Source: Rugosimonospora acidiphila (lineage in GTDB: Bacteria > Actinomycetota > Actinomycetes > Mycobacteriales > Micromonosporaceae). From it: DNA of 64,000 nt. The stretch lies in NCBI RefSeq assembly GCF_039543385.1, contig NZ_BAABJQ010000008.1:62001-126000 (forward strand). The letters run 5' to 3'. The stretch's first letter is position 1, and each line of letters starts with the position of its first letter. This document shows, piece after piece, positions 8,896 to 17,603 of the stretch. A program made the position numbers and the translations under genes. The notes under the pieces are model-generated. The model was given only the letters and a program-made list of their open reading frames with translations. It was not told the origin of the DNA and searched no databases.

Positions 8896-9483
8896 CTACG
8901 TGTTCCTCGGTGATTCGGGCGTTTCGCCGCTCGGTACTGGTGTGGCGTGTACGTGGCGGTGGAAGCCGTGGCTGAGGAGCGTCCCGCGGACCCGGTGTGG
9001 GTGTCGTGGGGTGGGAATCGTGGTCGGTACCTGGAGACCGGGGTGGGTCTCCTGGGGTAGTCGTCCCGCCGGACGCTTGCCGGTAGCCGCTTGTTGGGCG
9101 GTTGCCGGGGCGGGAGCCTGCCGTCGCGAGGGCAGCAGGGGTGAGGATCGCAGGGTCCGGGGTTGGACTTGTGTGCGGGTGGGACCGGTCTTGCGTCGGT
9201 CCCGACGTGGCTTGCGCAGGGCTGCGGGGCGCGGTTTCTTCTTCGGCCGCGCGGGTCGCCTTGGGTGGATCGGGGTGTCGGTGGCGGTGCGGATGATCCC
9301 GGTGCCGGTGCCGGTGCCGGTGCCGGTGCCGGTGGTGGGGTCGCGGCGGGTGGTGGTCTGGTTGGTCAGGCCGCGGGCGGCGATGCGTTGCGCGGCGGCG
9401 TGGTCCCGGTCGGCGGATAGCCCGCACCCGCACCAACAGACAACCACCCAGTCAGCAGAACTAGGATCAAGAAACAGGACCAT
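8896..9483 (-). mobile_element. TnpB (IS605/IS1341-type) C-terminal remnant
   Basis: The first 40 residues contain CWCGCGLSADRDHAAAQRI followed by AARGL, the second half of the TnpB zinc ribbon with its final catalytic aspartate (DRDHAAA). Everything upstream, including the RuvC I and II motifs and the first zinc cysteines, is missing: no matching frame continues beyond 9483. The remaining 150 residues are a low-complexity basic and threonine/proline-rich tail over a hexanucleotide repeat. No right-end or guide-RNA structure could be recognised. A dead insertion-sequence remnant. Confidence 0.6.
9301..9334. repeat. GGTGCC hexanucleotide tandem repeat
   Basis: About 5.6 perfect copies of GGTGCC lie inside the tail of the TnpB remnant, where they encode alternating Thr-Gly on the minus strand. 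Prone to slippage; no function suggested. Confidence 0.85.
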
Positions 9484-9542
9484 CGGACCGTATCAAACAG
9501 CCCCGCTTAGCCAATCGGTCCGCAGCCGCATACCCTGCGATC

Positions 9543-10316
9543 ATGACATCAATTCACGCCGCGTTTCCCGCTGGCGGGCCGAGTGCGGGCGCCATCGGCA
9601 CCCTCGTGGGGATCAACAGCCCGGCGCTGACCGAGATGCTCTCGGCGCTGGGGTTCGACTTCCTCTTCCTCGATCTTGAACACGGCGGCATCGGCGACGC
9701 TGACCTGCTCAATCACGTGTACGCGTCGAGGATTGCGCAGCTCGCCCGCCTGCGCGACGGCTCGGAGACGTCCATCAAGCGAGCCGCCGACAGCGGTGTG
9801 GCCGGCATCGTCGTGCCGCACGTGCGGAGCGGGGCGATGGCCGAGCAGATCGTGGTGTGGGCGGCGTACCCGCCAGTCGGCGAGCGCAGCGTCGGCCTCG
9901 CTCCGAACACGCTGCTCGGCGCCGAACTCGGGGCCGCGCTCGCGGAGCCGGAGCGCCCGGTCGTCATCGCTCAGATCGAGGACGTCGACGGGGTGCGGGA
10001 GATAGAGGAGATCTGCCGGGTCCCGCGTCTCGGCGGCGTCTTCATCGGACCGTTCGACCTGAGCGCGTCGCTCGGCGCGGTCGGTGACTTCGCCGCGGAG
10101 GCGTTCCGCGCGGCGATCGGCCGCGTGGTCGGCGCCGCTCATCAGGCGAACCTCCGCGTCGGCGTGTTCGCGCCGACCGCCGCGGCCTGGCGCGATTTCC
10201 GTGCACAGGGCTGCGACTATGCGGTGCTCGGCGCCGACTCGCTCTTCCTGGCCGACGGCGCGCGACGCGCTCTCGGAGAGGCCAACGCGATGGCGAAGGA
10301 ATATCAGACCCGTTGA
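9543..10316 (+). CDS. HpcH/HpaI-type aldolase
   Basis: Protein of 257 residues, a normal length for the class II pyruvate aldolase or citrate-lyase-beta-like TIM barrel. It has the family signatures DFLFLDLEHGG (about 38-48), with the catalytic region LEHG, then SGVAGIVVPHV (81-91), IAQIEDVDGV (141-150) with the metal-binding glutamate, and GVFIGPFDLSASLG (162-175) with the metal-binding aspartate. Homologues split 2-keto-3-deoxy- or 4-hydroxy-2-oxo-acids to pyruvate and an aldehyde. The exact substrate is not indicated by neighbours. The ATG follows a short leader without a strong ribosome-binding site. Probably a cytoplasmic catabolic enzyme. Confidence 0.85.
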   Translation: MTSIHAAFPAGGPSAGAIGTLVGINSPALTEMLSALGFDFLFLDLEHGGIGDADLLNHVYASRIAQLARLRDGSETSIKRAADSGVAGIVVPHVRSGAMAEQIVVWAAYPPVGERSVGLAPNTLLGAELGAALAEPERPVVIAQIEDVDGVREIEEICRVPRLGGVFIGPFDLSASLGAVGDFAAEAFRAAIGRVVGAAHQANLRVGVFAPTAAAWRDFRAQGCDYAVLGADSLFLADGARRALGEANAMAKEYQTR

Positions 10317-10424
10317 ATAAGGGGCTCCGGGTGACGGTATTGCTGGATGAGAAATTGTCAAGACCTGTGGATGGGCTGAGGCTTGCCGATCCGCGCGCCG
10401 TTGACGGCTCGCCAGTCGCGAGCT

Positions 10425-11129
10425 CTACGCCCCGGTCCGGCCCGAATTGGCACGCTCCGCGGCGAGCGCCCGCTGCCGCTCCGCGAGCAGCCCCAACCTG
10501 ACCTCGGCGAAGCCGTCGGATTCGTTGACGTGGGGGAATTCCTCGGCAGGGACCGGCACGCCCAGGAAGTCACAGAGCGGACCCCAACCCTCGCTCACCT
10601 GGAAGACCAGCAGCTGCTCGGCCGGTACGATGGCCTTGACCTCGGCGATGTGCTGGTTGAAGACCTGGACGGCGGAATCCTCGTCCATTTCGTTCAATGG
10701 CTGCTTGCCGCCGAAGTCGAAGATGCGGGGGAGCAGTTCGCCGAACAGGAAACCGCCGAAAGCGGCCATCTCCGGGTCGGGCTCCTCGGGCCGCGGCATG
10801 GACTCGGGGCCAGCGAAGATGGTCTGCTTGGCGCTCGCGTACCAGCGGCGCGGGTCCCGCACCGTCAGCACGACCTTGGCCTCGGGCCACGCCTCCAGTT
10901 GCTCGCGCCAGAAGACGCAGCCGGGGAAGTCCACCGACGCCCGGTACCCCTCGAACACCCGCCGCGGGTCCATCGCGGGCTTGGCGAGCGCCTCCTGCCA
11001 CAGCGGCATCTGCCGGGGATTGGTTATCACTTCGGCCATGTGGTGGCACGGGGTGAACCCGAGCCTCTCCAGGGCCGCCTGCAACGATAATGTGCCGGTT
11101 CGGCCGAATCCGGCGCCTATTACGTCCAC
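10425..11129 (-). CDS. Sulfotransferase-family protein
   Basis: Protein of 234 residues of the Sulfotransfer_4 type, often misnamed NAD-dependent epimerase. The 5'-phosphosulfate loop GAGFGRTGTLSLQAAL lies at residues 5-20. The 3'-phosphate region appears as VVLTVRDPRRWYASAKQT (about 85-102), with the family's arginine and serine. The C-terminal part has FNQHIAEVKAIVP and LLVFQVSEGWGPLCDFLG (about 168-185), the usual end motif. It presumably moves a sulfuryl group from PAPS to a small hydroxylated or amine metabolite; the acceptor is unknown. Convergent with the aldolase gene. Confidence 0.85.
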   Translation of the reverse strand: MDVIGAGFGRTGTLSLQAALERLGFTPCHHMAEVITNPRQMPLWQEALAKPAMDPRRVFEGYRASVDFPGCVFWREQLEAWPEAKVVLTVRDPRRWYASAKQTIFAGPESMPRPEEPDPEMAAFGGFLFGELLPRIFDFGGKQPLNEMDEDSAVQVFNQHIAEVKAIVPAEQLLVFQVSEGWGPLCDFLGVPVPAEEFPHVNESDGFAEVRLGLLAERQRALAAERANSGRTGA

Positions 11130-11230
11130 GCTGATCGCTGCCTTCCACGCAGGGCCTCTCCTCGTGCGCGGCGAAGGCTACGCCCGACAGGCCCCTCACC
11201 CAGGCAGAAATTGGGCGGAGGGTGAGATCA

Positions 11231-11365
11231 ATGACACTCCTTCTGAAGATTGAACCTCGCTCTGGCAGCGGCCCTGTGTCGCTGCGCGCCACCGGTGCGG
11301 ACAGCCACGGCAACACCGCGTCACTGACCGTCGTCCACGCTTACGGCTACGGTCAATCGGCGTAA
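11231..11365 (+). pseudogene. Short ORF resembling the tail of a secreted subtilase
   Basis: An ATG preceded by GGAGGGTGAG opens a 44-residue frame. Its core, VSLRATGADSHGNTASLTVV followed by HAYG, resembles the C-terminal beta-domain ending of actinobacterial S8 proteases (SLRA-T-D-GN-T-I-DAY). No catalytic part lies upstream. Most likely a leftover C-terminus that happens to have a start and ribosome-binding site. The resemblance is by pattern memory only. Confidence 0.35.
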
Positions 11366-11632
11366 CCGATCCTTCCGGCACAACTGGTTATGGTGATGGC
11401 CGGGCTCGGCCGTCGCCGTCGCCGCACGCTCAGCCCGTCGGCCGGAAGCGCGTCGAATCGCCCGGCATGCAGGTCGTTGCGGTGCATCGCGTACAGATCC
11501 TGGACCGGCTGGTGGTCCTCGACCCGCACTATCCACCGCCCGGAGGGGCGGCGCATGCCCGCCGGCCCGGATCAGGGCCAGCGCGCTGGCCAAGCCGCCT
11601 ATCCCCGCGCCGACGACCAGCGCCTCTGGCAT
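11353..11632 (-). pseudogene. FAD-dependent monooxygenase remnant
   Basis: From ATG 11632 the frame reads MPEALVVGAGIGGLASALAL, a perfect FAD-binding GxGxxG start, and then loses homology within ten residues. In the next frame RPSGRWIVRVED and DLYAMHRNDLHAG continue with the region normally about 90 residues further on (the R-x-x-L monooxygenase motif). An internal deletion plus frameshift and a missing C-terminus make this a remnant of a UbiH/salicylate-hydroxylase-type gene. Confidence 0.65.
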
Positions 11633-11828
11633 GCCGACCTCCGCCCGCCGCGCATACGACGCCGACGTACGCCGGCGTCGCCGTCGGTCACCGGTTGGCT
11701 TCGACGGCCGCCGCCAGGGATATGACGTCGACGGTGAGGTAGCTGTATCCGGGAAGGACCACAACTCGGCCGCCGGCTTGTCGACTCGAAGCGCTATGGC
11801 GCCCGGAGCATTGTCTAATCAATGGACT

Positions 11829-12023
11829 ATGACATCGATCAACCTGGGCTTCTTCTGGAGCTGCGACACTTCGCGCTACTGGCTGGCGGTCACAGTGGCA
11901 ACGGATCCCGTCGTCGAGTTCGGCGTCGTAGCGGCGTCGCCGCGCTCGCACCGCCGAGGCGGGCTGACCGCGACCCACAAGGACAAGCTCAACCACGACC
12001 TGCTCGGCTCGTTGGGCAGTTGA
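11829..12023 (+). CDS. Small hypothetical ORF
   Basis: A 64-residue frame from ATG 11829 (MTSINLGFFW...) between a monooxygenase remnant and the sedolisin gene. I recognise no family, see no signal peptide and no strong ribosome-binding site, and base composition does not decide it. An overlapping 98-residue frame from 11822 is equally possible. This may be a gene fragment or non-coding. The rest of 11633-12255 shows nothing else. Confidence 0.2.
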   Translation: MTSINLGFFWSCDTSRYWLAVTVATDPVVEFGVVAASPRSHRRGGLTATHKDKLNHDLLGSLGS

Positions 12024-12255
12024 GCGCTACGCCGGCGGAGTGGCAGACCAAGCTGCCAGAAGCACTTTGTCACTTCCGCCCTAATTGGAATCAGCAGCCA
12101 AATTCGCTATCGAGTTAGTCGCGATCCTCTCGGCGTGCGTGTTGTATGCGGCAGTCTGCCGCGGTTGCTCGAACACCTTTGCGTACATCAGATTTCCACC
12201 GTCGTGCATTGACCGATGGTCTTGCTTGGTGAGAAGCTTCCCGTGCCCTCAACCC

Positions 12256-13692
12256 ATGCGTTTGCTTGCCATAAGGGAGTGGAGCTTGCACGCAATCAGC
12301 AGATTCCGGCCGGGCCGAGCCTCGATCGGCGCGGCCCTGCTCGCGACCGCGGCTTTGGTCGCCAGCGGCCTGATCGGCGCGGTACCGGCCTCGGCCGCAT
12401 CGGCGCCAAGGGCCCACCGGATCACCGTCCACCCGGAGATCTTCCAGGCGGGTGCGAAGGCGCCGAACGCCACCTTCAGTTGCCAGAACCTGCCAATGGA
12501 CGGCTCGCAGGGACCGCGTTGCTACCAGGCAGCCCAGATCCAGAACGCGTACAACATCACCCCGCTGCTCAAGCGCGGCATCAACGGTGCCGGGCGCACG
12601 ATCGTCATCGTCGACGCCTACGGCAGCCCGACGATCGCCTCCGACCTTCAGACCTTCGACGCGGCGATGGGATTGTCCAACCCGTCATTCAGGCAGATCG
12701 CGCCGGCGGGTTCGCCCCCACCATTCGACGTCAACGACGCCAACCAGTTCGGCTGGGCGGTCGAGACGACGCTCGACGTCGAGTGGGCGCACGTCACCGC
12801 ACCCGGTGCGAAAATTGTGCTCGCCGTTGCAGCGAGCAACAACGACGCCGACATTCTCGCCACGACCAAGTACGTGGTCGACCACAACGTCGGTGACGTC
12901 ATCTCGCAGAGCTTCGGCGAGGCCGAGGCGTGCATGGACCCGGCCCTGCTCAAGGAGCAGCACAAGCTGTTCGAGAAGGCGGTCGGCAAGGGAATCACGC
13001 TCGTCGCGTCGTCTGGTGACAGCGGCGCCTCGCAGCCGAGCTGCGACCCGAACAGCACCGCGGCGCTGTTCGCGGCGAGCACGCCGGCCTCGGACCCGAA
13101 CGTGACCGCGGTCGGCGGCACCACGCTCACGGCTGACCCCAGCACGGGTGCCTACCAGAGCGAGACCGCGTGGACCGAGCCCTTCGGCTGCAACCCGCCG
13201 GCGGTGGCGGCGACCGACGTGAACTGCAGCGGCGGCGGGTTCAGCACCATCTACGCGCGGCCGAGCTACCAGTCCGCGCTGCAGAAGAACCATGCCCGAG
13301 GCGTCCCGGATGTCTCCTACAACGCAGGCGTCGCCGGCGGCGTGCTGATCTTCAGCGCGACGCTCAACGTAGGTTCCGGGCTCCCGGCCGACGCGGCGGT
13401 GTTCTTCGTCATCGGCGGCACGAGCGCAGGCGCGCCGCAGTGGGCCGGTCTGGCCGCGGACGCCGACCAGCTCGGCCGGCACCGGATGGGCAACATCAAC
13501 CCGGCGCTGTACTCAATCGCGCAGGCGAAGCCCCACTACGCCGCGGCCCTGCACGACATCACCACCGGCAACAACGACGTCGCCGAGATCGGCGGCGGCT
13601 TCAACGCCGGCGCCCGTTGGGATCCGGTGACCGGACTCGGCACCCCGAACGCGGCGGGGCTCCTGCCGCTGCTCGTGAAGCACGCGAAGTAG
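12256..13692 (+). CDS. Secreted sedolisin (S53) peptidase
   Basis: Protein of 478 residues with a Sec signal (basic N-region, hydrophobic core at 23-45, cleavage after ASA near 47) followed directly by the S53 catalytic domain. The catalytic residues are clear: E170 and D174 in WAVETTLDVEW, the oxyanion aspartate D255 in SSGDSG, and S390 in GGTSAGAPQW. The C-terminal calcium site is seen as DITTGNN with WDPVTGLGTPN. The large pro-domain of fungal sedolisins is absent, as in many actinobacterial members. It is an acid-active extracellular endopeptidase. A TTG at 12286 preceded by AAGGGAG is a good alternative start that shortens the signal by ten residues. Confidence 0.88.
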   Translation: MRLLAIREWSLHAISRFRPGRASIGAALLATAALVASGLIGAVPASAASAPRAHRITVHPEIFQAGAKAPNATFSCQNLPMDGSQGPRCYQAAQIQNAYNITPLLKRGINGAGRTIVIVDAYGSPTIASDLQTFDAAMGLSNPSFRQIAPAGSPPPFDVNDANQFGWAVETTLDVEWAHVTAPGAKIVLAVAASNNDADILATTKYVVDHNVGDVISQSFGEAEACMDPALLKEQHKLFEKAVGKGITLVASSGDSGASQPSCDPNSTAALFAASTPASDPNVTAVGGTTLTADPSTGAYQSETAWTEPFGCNPPAVAATDVNCSGGGFSTIYARPSYQSALQKNHARGVPDVSYNAGVAGGVLIFSATLNVGSGLPADAAVFFVIGGTSAGAPQWAGLAADADQLGRHRMGNINPALYSIAQAKPHYAAALHDITTGNNDVAEIGGGFNAGARWDPVTGLGTPNAAGLLPLLVKHAK

Positions 13693-13780
13693 CACGCCGG
13701 GCTGTCCGCGCTCACCGGAGCAACCTTACGGAGAGCGCGGACAGTCCCATGCGAGTTGCCTATCGACGTCGACTCGGTAG

Positions 13781-13903
13781 CTGAGCGTCCACGCGGACCA
13801 GGCGCCCGTCGGCGAGGACGAGGTCGGCGCCGCGCAAGTTGTCGGCCAGGTCGATGACCAGCCCGTCGTGGCGCAGGCTGCGCCCGGCCCGGTCGTGGCC
13901 GCC
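13781..13903 (-). pseudogene. Possible remnant of FAD-linked (BBE-like) oxidase
   Basis: On the minus strand a short frame reads GGHDRAGRSLRHDGLVIDLA. This resembles the FAD-binding segment of berberine-bridge-like oxidases (RGGGH-x-AG-x-x-L-x-x-GLVIDLS). No start, signal or C-terminal part is present. The surrounding 13693-14043 shows nothing else convincing. A full-length relative lies at 40217-41701. Confidence 0.35.
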
Positions 13904-14043
13904 CGCCCGCACCGATAGGCGTGAGCTGCGTGATGCCGTCTCCGCCGAGTGCGGCCACGTTGTCGGTTCAGGGCGCGGCCACCTCGATCGCTCACGTGCG
14001 GTTCGGCGCCGGGTTCAAACGTCGAGTGGTAGGCGGACATCTC

Positions 14044-14070
14044 TCGACAGTTGCTCGATGACGCACATCG
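14044..14070 (+). promoter_or_regulatory. Conserved motif upstream of Asp-box gene 1
   Basis: TCGACA, two variable bases, TGCTCGATGACGC, two variable bases, ATCG ends 93 bases before the start. The same motif (23 of 27 positions) lies upstream of the paralogue at 20580-20606. Probably an operator or promoter element shared by the pair. Confidence 0.55.
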
Positions 14071-14163
14071 GCAACCTTCGTACGCTGCCTGTGAAGTGTC
14101 GATGTCCCCGCGAAGGGGATTCGGTGATCGCGCGGAATCACTTGCCGGAAGGATGAAGCTCAA

Positions 14164-16695
14164 GTGACGCAACGATCAGTGTTGACCAAGCTGCTGGGGG
14201 GCGTGCTGCTGGCGGCGGGCACGGGTTTGGCGATGACCGTGTCGGTCGTGGCGCCGAGCGGGCAGCATCATGACCCGATTCCGGTCGCTAACGGTGGTGA
14301 TTACCATGCTGAGGCGCCGATTGACTACCTGGCGATGGAGGCGGAAACGGGTCAGCCGGTGTCGGCCGGGCAGGTGGCGCTGGCTCGGCAGCAGGCGGCG
14401 CAGATCCCGACCGGCAGCGGCGGGGCCTGGCAGTACATAGGCCCGACGAACATCGGTGGGCGGGTCGACGATCTGACCATCGATCCGACGACGTCGCCGT
14501 CGACGGTGTACGCGGCGGTGACCACGGGCGGGGTCATGAAGAGCACCGACGGCGGCATCAACTGGTCGCCGGCTTGGTCGAACGCGGACCAGCAGGCGAT
14601 CGGTGCGCTCGCCCGGTCCTCGAACGGCACGTTGTGGGCCGGCACCGGAGAGGCGAACCCATCCGGTGGTGGAGATACGTTCTTCGGTGACGGCATCTAC
14701 AGGTCCACTGATGGCGGCGCCAGCTGGGACCAGTGGGGGTTGCCGGACAGTGGCGCGTTCGGCCGCATCGTTGTCAACCCGAAGGTCCCGAGCCAGGTGT
14801 GGGCGGCCGCGTCCGGATCGATCTCGTGGGTGTCCGGTCAGCGGGGACTGTACGAGCTGAACGACCGCGGCAAGGACTGGAAGCTGTCGCTGGCACCCAC
14901 CAACGACACCACGGGCGCGATCGACGTGGCCGTGAACCCCGCCGACCCGAACATCATCCTGGCCTCGATGTGGGATCGCTCCCGCAACAACGGCGGCTTC
15001 ACGTACGGCGGCGTCGGCTCCGGGCTGTACCGCTCCACCAACGGCGGCAAGACCTGGACCCGGCTGGACAACTCCGCCATCAACGGGCAGGTCTGCCCGT
15101 GGGACCCCACGCAGACCGGCCTGAACACCGACCCGAGCCTGGGCCGCATCGGCATCGCGTTCGCCCCCAGCGACCCGAACCGCGCGTACATCGAGTTCGC
15201 CGGCGCGAACGGCCCGGACAAGGGCCTGTACGTCTCCAACGACGGCGGCGCGACCTGGACCTGCGGCGGCGCCGAGGCGGGCTCGCCCAACGCCGGCTAC
15301 GAGTGGGTCTACGGCCGGCTGTGGGTCGACCCGACCAACGAGAACCACGTCTTCGCCGCGGACGTGAACATGCGCGAGACGATCAACGGTGGCGCGACCT
15401 GGCAGGACAACACCGACTGGACCCGGGCCGTCGTGCAGCCGCAGGGCACGTTCTCGCTGGACACCCTGCACGCCGACCAGCACGCGATGGCCTGGGACCC
15501 GAACGTTCCCGGACGGGTCTACGTCGGCAACGACGGGGGCGCCTACGTCTCCACCACCAACGGCGACCAACCCAATGGCCAGCCGCCGACGTCGAACATC
15601 GCTACCAAGCGGAACTACCTGCACGGCACGATCGAGCCGTGGACGCAGTCGTACTACATGTCGGTGTCGCAGCAGGACCCGTCGCGGATGGCCACCGCCT
15701 TGCAGGACAACGGCAGCAGCCGTAGCTGGCAGACAGGTGTCGAACCCACCGACCTGAGCATCTGGAACCAGTACGGCAGCGGCGACGGTGGGCGGGTGCA
15801 GATCAACCCTGACAACCAGAACGTCTACTACGAGTGCCTGCAACCCACGCCGCCACGGATCAGCTGCACGAAGTTCGTCGACTCAGGAACGACGACGACG
15901 AAGACCAACTTCTCCAGCCCGGCCTGGCCGTCCACGACCCGGATCACCGTCCAGCACCCGCTGGTGCTCGATCCGGCCGACCCGAACTACGTGTACGTCG
16001 GCGGCACGTCGATCGCGCGCTCCGGCGACGGCGTGGTGTCCGGGGCCAACGCGTGGACGCTGATCAGCCCGACGACGCCGGACAGCCCGGACAGCCTGCC
16101 CGGCAAAGTCCCGGCGAATGAGATCAATCCCGACGTCTACTACGCGAACGAGTACGGCTCGGTGAGCGCGATCGCTCCGGCGAAGACCACCGGAACGCCG
16201 ACGTCACCGTCCAGCACCATCTACGCCGGCACTGACACGGGCAAGCTCTGGAAGACGACCAACGCCACCTCGGCCAACCCCACCTGGACCCAGCTCGGGG
16301 TGGGCGTGCTGCCGCAACGGTGGGTCACCTCGGTCACGGTCGACCCGACCAACGCCGATCACGTCTACGCCACCTTCTCCAGCTACAAGGAGGGTGACCT
16401 GGCCGCGAACGTGTGGGAGTCGACAGACGGCGGCACCACCTGGACCGACATCAGCGGCAACCTGCCCAACGCCCCGGTCTGGGGGGTGACCTTCGACCAG
16501 GCGCACAACCAGCTGTACGCGGCCACCGACTACGGCGTCTTCTACCTCAAGAACGGTAAGAAGAACTGGGCACGGCTGGGCACCGACCTGCCCAACTGCC
16601 CGGTACTGGACGTCAAGCTCAGCGCCGACGGCGGCACCGTCTACGCCGCCACGTACGGCCGCGGCATTTACCAGCTCCAGCGACCCCAAGGCTGA
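14164..16695 (+). CDS. Secreted Asp-box (BNR/sortilin-like) repeat protein 1
   Basis: Protein of 843 residues starting at GTG with GGAAGGA ten bases upstream. A hydrophobic export signal lies at about 8-35. The rest is beta-propeller repeats with at least six Asp-boxes (S-x-D/N-x-G-x-x-W): STDGGINW, STDGGASW, STNGGKTW, SNDGGATW, INGGATW and STDGGTTW. The overall plan resembles two-propeller xyloglucanase (GH74) and VPS10-like proteins, but I could not identify the GH74 catalytic aspartates with confidence, so no activity is claimed. Its paralogue at 20689 is closely similar along the full length. A perfect hairpin terminator follows. Likely extracellular, binding or processing a polymer. Confidence 0.8.
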   Translation: MTQRSVLTKLLGGVLLAAGTGLAMTVSVVAPSGQHHDPIPVANGGDYHAEAPIDYLAMEAETGQPVSAGQVALARQQAAQIPTGSGGAWQYIGPTNIGGRVDDLTIDPTTSPSTVYAAVTTGGVMKSTDGGINWSPAWSNADQQAIGALARSSNGTLWAGTGEANPSGGGDTFFGDGIYRSTDGGASWDQWGLPDSGAFGRIVVNPKVPSQVWAAASGSISWVSGQRGLYELNDRGKDWKLSLAPTNDTTGAIDVAVNPADPNIILASMWDRSRNNGGFTYGGVGSGLYRSTNGGKTWTRLDNSAINGQVCPWDPTQTGLNTDPSLGRIGIAFAPSDPNRAYIEFAGANGPDKGLYVSNDGGATWTCGGAEAGSPNAGYEWVYGRLWVDPTNENHVFAADVNMRETINGGATWQDNTDWTRAVVQPQGTFSLDTLHADQHAMAWDPNVPGRVYVGNDGGAYVSTTNGDQPNGQPPTSNIATKRNYLHGTIEPWTQSYYMSVSQQDPSRMATALQDNGSSRSWQTGVEPTDLSIWNQYGSGDGGRVQINPDNQNVYYECLQPTPPRISCTKFVDSGTTTTKTNFSSPAWPSTTRITVQHPLVLDPADPNYVYVGGTSIARSGDGVVSGANAWTLISPTTPDSPDSLPGKVPANEINPDVYYANEYGSVSAIAPAKTTGTPTSPSSTIYAGTDTGKLWKTTNATSANPTWTQLGVGVLPQRWVTSVTVDPTNADHVYATFSSYKEGDLAANVWESTDGGTTWTDISGNLPNAPVWGVTFDQAHNQLYAATDYGVFYLKNGKKNWARLGTDLPNCPVLDVKLSADGGTVYAATYGRGIYQLQRPQG

Positions 16696-16717
16696 CGGCT
16701 CTACGAGCCAGCCCTGA

Positions 16718-16752
16718 GCCCGCCCGCCGTCACCGGATGACGGCGGGCGGGC
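16718..16752 (+). terminator. Intrinsic terminator of Asp-box gene 1
   Basis: A perfect 15-bp GC-rich stem (16718-16732 and 16738-16752) with a 5-base loop begins 22 bases after the stop. No U tract, as is common in actinomycetes. Confidence 0.75.
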
Positions 16753-16922
16753 GACGTCTCGGTGTCGCACGCTCGGTCGCCCGGCAGAAGCAAGCGCCCT
16801 CGTCGCGCCCTTGCCCGAGGAGATCGACGGTTGCACCGTGCTGTCACTCACCGACGCCCTCCGCGACGCGCTCACGTCGCTCGAGGCGTCCACACTGCTT
16901 TGAATCCCCAGATGTGCTGCGG

Positions 16923-17285
16923 TTAGAACTCGACAGAGCGGGTTGCGAGGCGCTGCTCGAGGTCGCCGGCCTGCTGCAGCCCCCTCGAAGGCGCGTTGGG
17001 CCCAGCTCTGGTAGCGCGGCGTGGCGAGCCGAGCCGCGAAGGCGTCAGACTGCGGTGGGAATTCGTTGTCGTCGGGAAGGGTGATGGCGTCCACCCAGCC
17101 CTTCATCTCAGCCAGTACCGCGCGGTCGAATGCCGCGACCCGGCTGGCGAAGGCGGTGACGAACTCGTCGAGCTCCGCGTCTGGAACAGCGCGGTTGACA
17201 TAGCCGTACCGCTCCGCGAGGTCACCGTCGAAGTCCTCGGCGCCGGCGAGGATCTCCGGGGCGCGGGCCGCTGTCAGCCGACCCG
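16923..17285 (-). pseudogene. Enoyl-CoA hydratase C-terminal remnant
   Basis: The minus-strand frame holds APEILAGAEDFDGDLAERYG and YVNRAVPDAELDEFV, closely matching the C-terminal third of the intact hydratase at 51216-52064 (VLLGADDFPGDLAERYGYVN, then RALPDAELDEFV). Near 16990 the homology shifts frame to RGLQQAGDLEQRLATRSVEF and a TAA at 16923. The N-terminal two thirds, including the oxyanion hole, are missing. A truncated and frameshifted copy of the same gene family. Confidence 0.75.
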
Positions 17286-17487
17286 CGTCAGCCTGCCACA
17301 CGCTGACCCACAGTCGTCGGTGCCCTGATTACCATCAGGGCACCGGGGGAGTGGGACCTGCTCCAGCCCGGAGGCACGCTGTCACCACGAGGGTCCAGGC
17401 GAACGCCCTCGCGGAGCGCCGGGTGCGTGCCGCGGGCAGAGTATTCCGCGCCCTGGCCGACGACCCCGCCCGACGCCGCGGTCGGAG

Positions 17488-17531
17488 GAATCGAGGCCGT
17501 AATCCTATTATCCGGATCACGGCCTCGATTC
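17488..17531 (-). terminator. Hairpin downstream of the CBM2-propeller gene
   Basis: A 13-bp perfect inverted repeat (17488-17500 and 17519-17531), extendable by four pairs past one mismatch, lies about 75 bases beyond the stop of the gene ending at 17604. Probably its intrinsic terminator. The rest of 17286-17603 shows nothing else. Confidence 0.5.
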
Positions 17532-17603
17532 AGAGCGTCGCTCGCGGGTACTCGAATCGCCAACCCTCTGAGCTGTCGGCCGGCCCAAGCGCCGACCTGT
17601 AGG

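Noticed and set aside
9301..9334. Hexanucleotide repeat as a possible CRISPR or regulatory array
   Set aside because: Contiguous microsatellite without spacers; it lies in a dead transposase tail.
14176..15843. 555-residue antisense frame inside Asp-box gene 1
   Set aside because: High-GC codon structure creates long stop-free antisense frames. The protein is Val/Arg/Gly-rich with no domain, and the plus strand carries clear Asp-box repeats.
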